A stretch of 64,000 nt of DNA from assembly GCF_014650595.1 (NCBI RefSeq), contig NZ_BMVG01000001.1, forward strand, positions 1,240,001 to 1,304,000, given 5' to 3'. The position numbers and the translations under genes are program-made. The notes under the pieces were generated by a model. That model ran no database searches. It saw only the letters and a list, made by a program, of their open reading frames with translations, and had not been told where the DNA came from. Shown one piece after another: positions 61,352-64,000 of this stretch. Position 1 is the first letter of the stretch. Each line of letters starts with the position of its first letter. Source of the stretch: Streptomyces alanosinicus (GTDB taxonomy: Bacteria > Actinomycetota > Actinomycetes > Streptomycetales > Streptomycetaceae).

Positions 61352-63031
61352 TCAGTTGCCGCCCGAGCCGCCCAGCTCCTTCACCCACTTGCTCGTCTGG
61401 TGGACCCAGTGGGTCACCTCGTGCCAGTAGCCGCGGCCCTGGCCGATCCAGGTGTGCAGCGGGGTCAGCTCATAGATCAGCCAGCTCGCCACGACCAGGA
61501 TGACGATCGTGAACAGACAGCCCTTCAGACAGCCGAGCCCCGGGATCTTCATGGGGTTGGCGCTGCGCTGACGCGGCGCGCGCGGCTCACGGGCGGGCCG
61601 CTGCGGCTCCGGGACGGGCGGCGCGTACCGCTGCGGCTGCTGCGGCGGGGCGTACTGCTGGGGCTGCGCCTGCGGCGCATAGCCGTACCCCTGCTGGTAT
61701 CCCTGCTGCCGGCCGCGCCGCTGCGGCTGCTGGGGGCGGCCCTGCGGGGCCTGGCGCGGCTGCTGTCCGGGCCGGGCGACCTGCCGCTGCGGCCGGTGAC
61801 GCAGCGGGTCGTCCTCCGGGGACAGGAACTGCTGGACCTGGGTCTGTTCGTTGCGGTCGCGGGCCGCGGCCAGCTGGGACTGCCAGGGGTGCGGCTGCTC
61901 GGGCTGCTGTCCCTGCGGGCCCGTGTTCGGCAGCACGGCCGTCGGGTCCGCCGCACCGGTGTTCGGCAGTACGGCGGTGGGGTCGGCGGCGCCGGCGGGG
62001 CCACCGGTGTGCGGCAGCACGCTCGTCGCCCCGTTCGGGTCGTACGAGCCCTGCGGCGCGTTCGTCGGCAGCACCTGGGTGGGGTCGGCGGCACCGGGCA
62101 CCCCCGGGACGGCCGTCGGGGCCGGGTCCGGGGCCAGCAGCGCGCCGACGCCCTCGGCCGCGGCGATCTGCGCGGGGTTCGCATGCACCCCGGTGCCCTC
62201 GGCGACGACCCGCAGTCCGCGCGCGAGGCTCTCGGCGCTCGGGCGCTCCTCCGGGCTCTTGCGCAGACAGCGTTCTATGACGGTCCACAGCGGGTCGGGG
62301 ATGGTCGAGGGGCGGCGCGGCTCGGCGCTCAGATGCTGGTGCAGCACCTCCAGGGCCGTGCTGCCGGCAAACGGCGGACGGCCGGTGACCAGCTCGTACA
62401 GCAGGATGCCGGCGCCGTAGATGTCGACCGCGGAGGTCTGCGGGCGGCCCTCGGCGGACTCCGGTGCCACGTACGCGGGCGTGCCGACGAATTCCTGGGT
62501 GCGGGTCAGGCCCGGGGAGTCGGCGAGGCGGGCGATGCCGAAGTCGGTCAGCATCGGGTGCATCTGGCCGTCGTTCTGCGCGAGCAGTACGTTGGCGGGC
62601 TTCAGGTCGCGGTGCACGACCCCGTCGGCGTGGCTCACGGCGAGCGCGTCGGCGATCTGCGCGGTCATCAGCGCGGCGGCGACCGGGGTGAAGGGGCCGT
62701 TCTCGCGCAGATAGCGGTGCAGGTCGGGGCCGTCGACGAGGTCCATGACCAGCGCCAGCAGATCGCCCTCGACGACCAGGTCGCGGACCCGGACGATGTT
62801 CGGGTGGGTCAGGCGGAGCAGGACGGAGCGCTCCCGCAGGAAGCGCATCACGATGTCCGGATCGCTCGCCAGCTCCTCCTTGAGGACCTTGATCGCGACC
62901 GTCTCGCCCGGCTGACCGGCCACGGCCGCCTCGGCGCCCGCGGTCTCGCGCTGGCGCGCACGCCAGACGGTGCCTGTGGCGCCGCGTCCGAGCGGCTCCT
63001 CAAGCAGGTACTTGCTGCCGACTGGCCGCAC
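61352..63031 (-). CDS. pkaA: Serine/threonine protein kinase PkaA
   Basis: 559 residues from GTG 63031. Kinase domain about 5-270: LLEEPLGRGATGTVWRARQR, VAIKVLKEELAS, HRDLKPANVLLA, DFGIARLADS, VGTPAYVAPESAEG, VDIYGAGILLYELVTG. A long linker follows, with repeated AADPTAVLPNTG motifs and a Gln/Pro/Tyr-rich region (PQAQPQQYAPPQQPQRYAPP, cited in part). Near the C-terminus is one membrane segment (GCLFTIVILVVASWLIYEL) and an outer tail. Many Thr residues in the repeats are possible autophosphorylation and FHA-binding sites. The divergent gene encodes an FHA protein. Confidence 0.93.
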   Translation of the reverse strand: MRPVGSKYLLEEPLGRGATGTVWRARQRETAGAEAAVAGQPGETVAIKVLKEELASDPDIVMRFLRERSVLLRLTHPNIVRVRDLVVEGDLLALVMDLVDGPDLHRYLRENGPFTPVAAALMTAQIADALAVSHADGVVHRDLKPANVLLAQNDGQMHPMLTDFGIARLADSPGLTRTQEFVGTPAYVAPESAEGRPQTSAVDIYGAGILLYELVTGRPPFAGSTALEVLHQHLSAEPRRPSTIPDPLWTVIERCLRKSPEERPSAESLARGLRVVAEGTGVHANPAQIAAAEGVGALLAPDPAPTAVPGVPGAADPTQVLPTNAPQGSYDPNGATSVLPHTGGPAGAADPTAVLPNTGAADPTAVLPNTGPQGQQPEQPHPWQSQLAAARDRNEQTQVQQFLSPEDDPLRHRPQRQVARPGQQPRQAPQGRPQQPQRRGRQQGYQQGYGYAPQAQPQQYAPPQQPQRYAPPVPEPQRPAREPRAPRQRSANPMKIPGLGCLKGCLFTIVILVVASWLIYELTPLHTWIGQGRGYWHEVTHWVHQTSKWVKELGGSGGN

Positions 63032-63330
63032 GTCACGCGCTCCCTGCTGCTTGCTGGTGCTTGCTTGCCTGCATTCCGGTTGTTCCGCCCCACTGTAGTG
63101 CCGCCCTCGGGGGCGTCACTGCTCGTCCGGAAGACGCGCGTCCCGGCCTCCTGGTTGCCGGGACCGGACGTGACTGATCTCAAGTGATCGCCGGTGTCCT
63201 ACTGGTCAGGCACTTTTGGGGGCAGAGCCGACCAATCAAGATCACTTCTTTCCGGGTGCCGGGCGCGTTGTCGGTGGCAGGTGCGAGGATGCCTTCCAGT
63301 ACTGGCCGACGTGCTCGTGTTGGGGTGGGG

Positions 63331-64000
63331 ATGCAGATCCGGCTGACCGTCGTAGACCCGCTGGGCCCGTCCTCGCCGCGGGGGCGTGCCGCGAGCCGCG
63401 ACGTGCTGGTCACGGCGCCCACCGGCACGGATCTGGCCGCGGTCGCGTCGGCGCTGGCCGGGGCGGTCACCGGCGAGGGCGGCGCGGGCCGCGACACCGG
63501 CGGAGCCTCCGTGGTGCTGTACGCCGGGACCGAACGCCTCGACCCCCGCCACCGCACCCTCGGCGAGCCCCCGCTGGTCGACGGCGCCGTGCTGTCCCTG
63601 GGCGCCCCGGCGGCCGCCGAGCCGCATCCCGAGCCGGACGACGCGCCGACCCAGCTGCATGTCGTGGCGGGCCCGGACGCCGGCGGGGTCCATCTGCTGC
63701 ACGGCGGCCGGATCACCGTGGGCCGCTCGGACGAAGCGGATGTGCCGCTGGACGACCCCGATGTCTCCCGGCTGCACTGCGCGGTCACCGTCGGCGCGGA
63801 CGGCCGCGTCTCGGTCGCCGACCTCGGCTCCACGAACGGGACGGCGCTGGACGGGGTGCGGGTGGGTGAGCGTCCGGTGCGGGTCCCTGCCGGGGGCCTG
63901 CTGCGGATCGGGGAGTCAGCGCTGCGGGTCGCGGTGACGCCGGGGGCGGGGGCGCGGGTCGTCTCCGACGGGGAGGGGTGTCTCCGGGTCGTCCGGGACG
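63331..64000 (+). CDS. FHA domain protein, 3' end outside window
   Basis: 223 codons are visible from ATG 63331. Residues 1-95 form a ubiquitin-like/acidic start (QIRLTVVDPLGPSSPRGR, GASVVLYAGTERLDPRHRTL). Residues about 110-205 are an FHA domain: ITVGRSDEADVPLDDPDVSR, LHCAVTVGADGRVSVADLGS, TNGTALDGVRVGERPV. FHA domains bind phosphothreonine. In Streptomyces, similar N-termini belong to large FtsK/SpoIIIE-like proteins, but this cannot be decided here. It is divergent from pkaA with about 300 nt between; the kinase and FHA protein probably work together. Confidence 0.88.
   Translation, partial: MQIRLTVVDPLGPSSPRGRAASRDVLVTAPTGTDLAAVASALAGAVTGEGGAGRDTGGASVVLYAGTERLDPRHRTLGEPPLVDGAVLSLGAPAAAEPHPEPDDAPTQLHVVAGPDAGGVHLLHGGRITVGRSDEADVPLDDPDVSRLHCAVTVGADGRVSVADLGSTNGTALDGVRVGERPVRVPAGGLLRIGESALRVAVTPGAGARVVSDGEGCLRVVRD

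Noticed and set aside
58472..63187. Very long plus-strand open frame of more than 1500 codons
   Set aside because: It is antisense to prfB, pkaB and pkaA and to a terminator; its Val/Arg/Gly-rich composition is what high-GC third positions produce on the opposite strand.

Overview
The window is high-GC actinobacterial DNA from a Streptomyces or very close relative. Evidence for this is the SsgA-like sporulation protein, frequent GTG starts with GTGA/ATGA overlaps, the alanine-rich tmRNA tag ANTKRDSFALAA, an LAETG sortase signal, and the PkaA/PkaB kinase pair. From memory the gene order follows the SCO2914-SCO2975 part of the S. coelicolor core chromosome; no database was consulted. I see no prophage, complete insertion sequence or CRISPR array.

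Layout. 1-5.2 kb: amino acid permease (cut by the left edge), DUF2017 protein and clpS, then pncB and pncA for NAD salvage. 5.2-12.8 kb: secreted M6 metalloprotease, small membrane protein, two proline-rich RDD proteins, an SsgG-like protein and a GlcD-type FAD oxidase. 13-20 kb: hppD with a divergent Lrp/AsnC regulator, a four-gene OpuC/ProU-type osmoprotectant ABC operon, a Lon-fold protease and an IclR regulator. 20-26.6 kb: DNA helicase, MFS pump, a broken tRNA-Cys copy beside an intact tRNA-Cys, a membrane-anchored protein and a tandem SUKH-4 protein. 26.7-32.1 kb: a three-subunit molybdenum-hydroxylase operon that is unusual in two ways: the FeS subunit has about 467 extra repetitive residues, and the large subunit lacks the catalytic glutamate motif. 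32.3-39 kb: GH20 hexosaminidase, DUF3039, YqgE, murA, HU and an ACT-domain malic enzyme. 39-43.5 kb: HelD-like helicase and an ECF sigma/anti-sigma pair resembling SigU/RsuA. 43.5-47.7 kb: CGNR protein, a disrupted DUF1772 gene, GNAT, and an ArsR-SRPBCC-DUF2182-DUF899 group with twin operators. 47.7-52.8 kb: NnaR-like regulator, NarK, LysR and MFS. 52.8-64 kb: tmRNA, smpB, ctpA, ftsX, ftsE, a zinc-ribbon membrane protein, a Thr/Gly-repeat LAETG protein, prfB, pkaB, pkaA and the start of an FHA protein.

How genes work together. pncA makes nicotinate that pncB turns into NaMN. ftsE/ftsX, murA, the kinases and the FHA protein form a division and cell-wall block. ssrA/smpB/prfB cover translation termination and rescue. 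nnaR/narK is a nitrate module. The best candidates for undescribed biology are the divergent molybdenum-hydroxylase operon with its giant low-complexity FeS subunit, the tandem SUKH-4 protein with no visible toxin, and the helD leader, whose ribosome binding site can be masked by an 11-bp stem.
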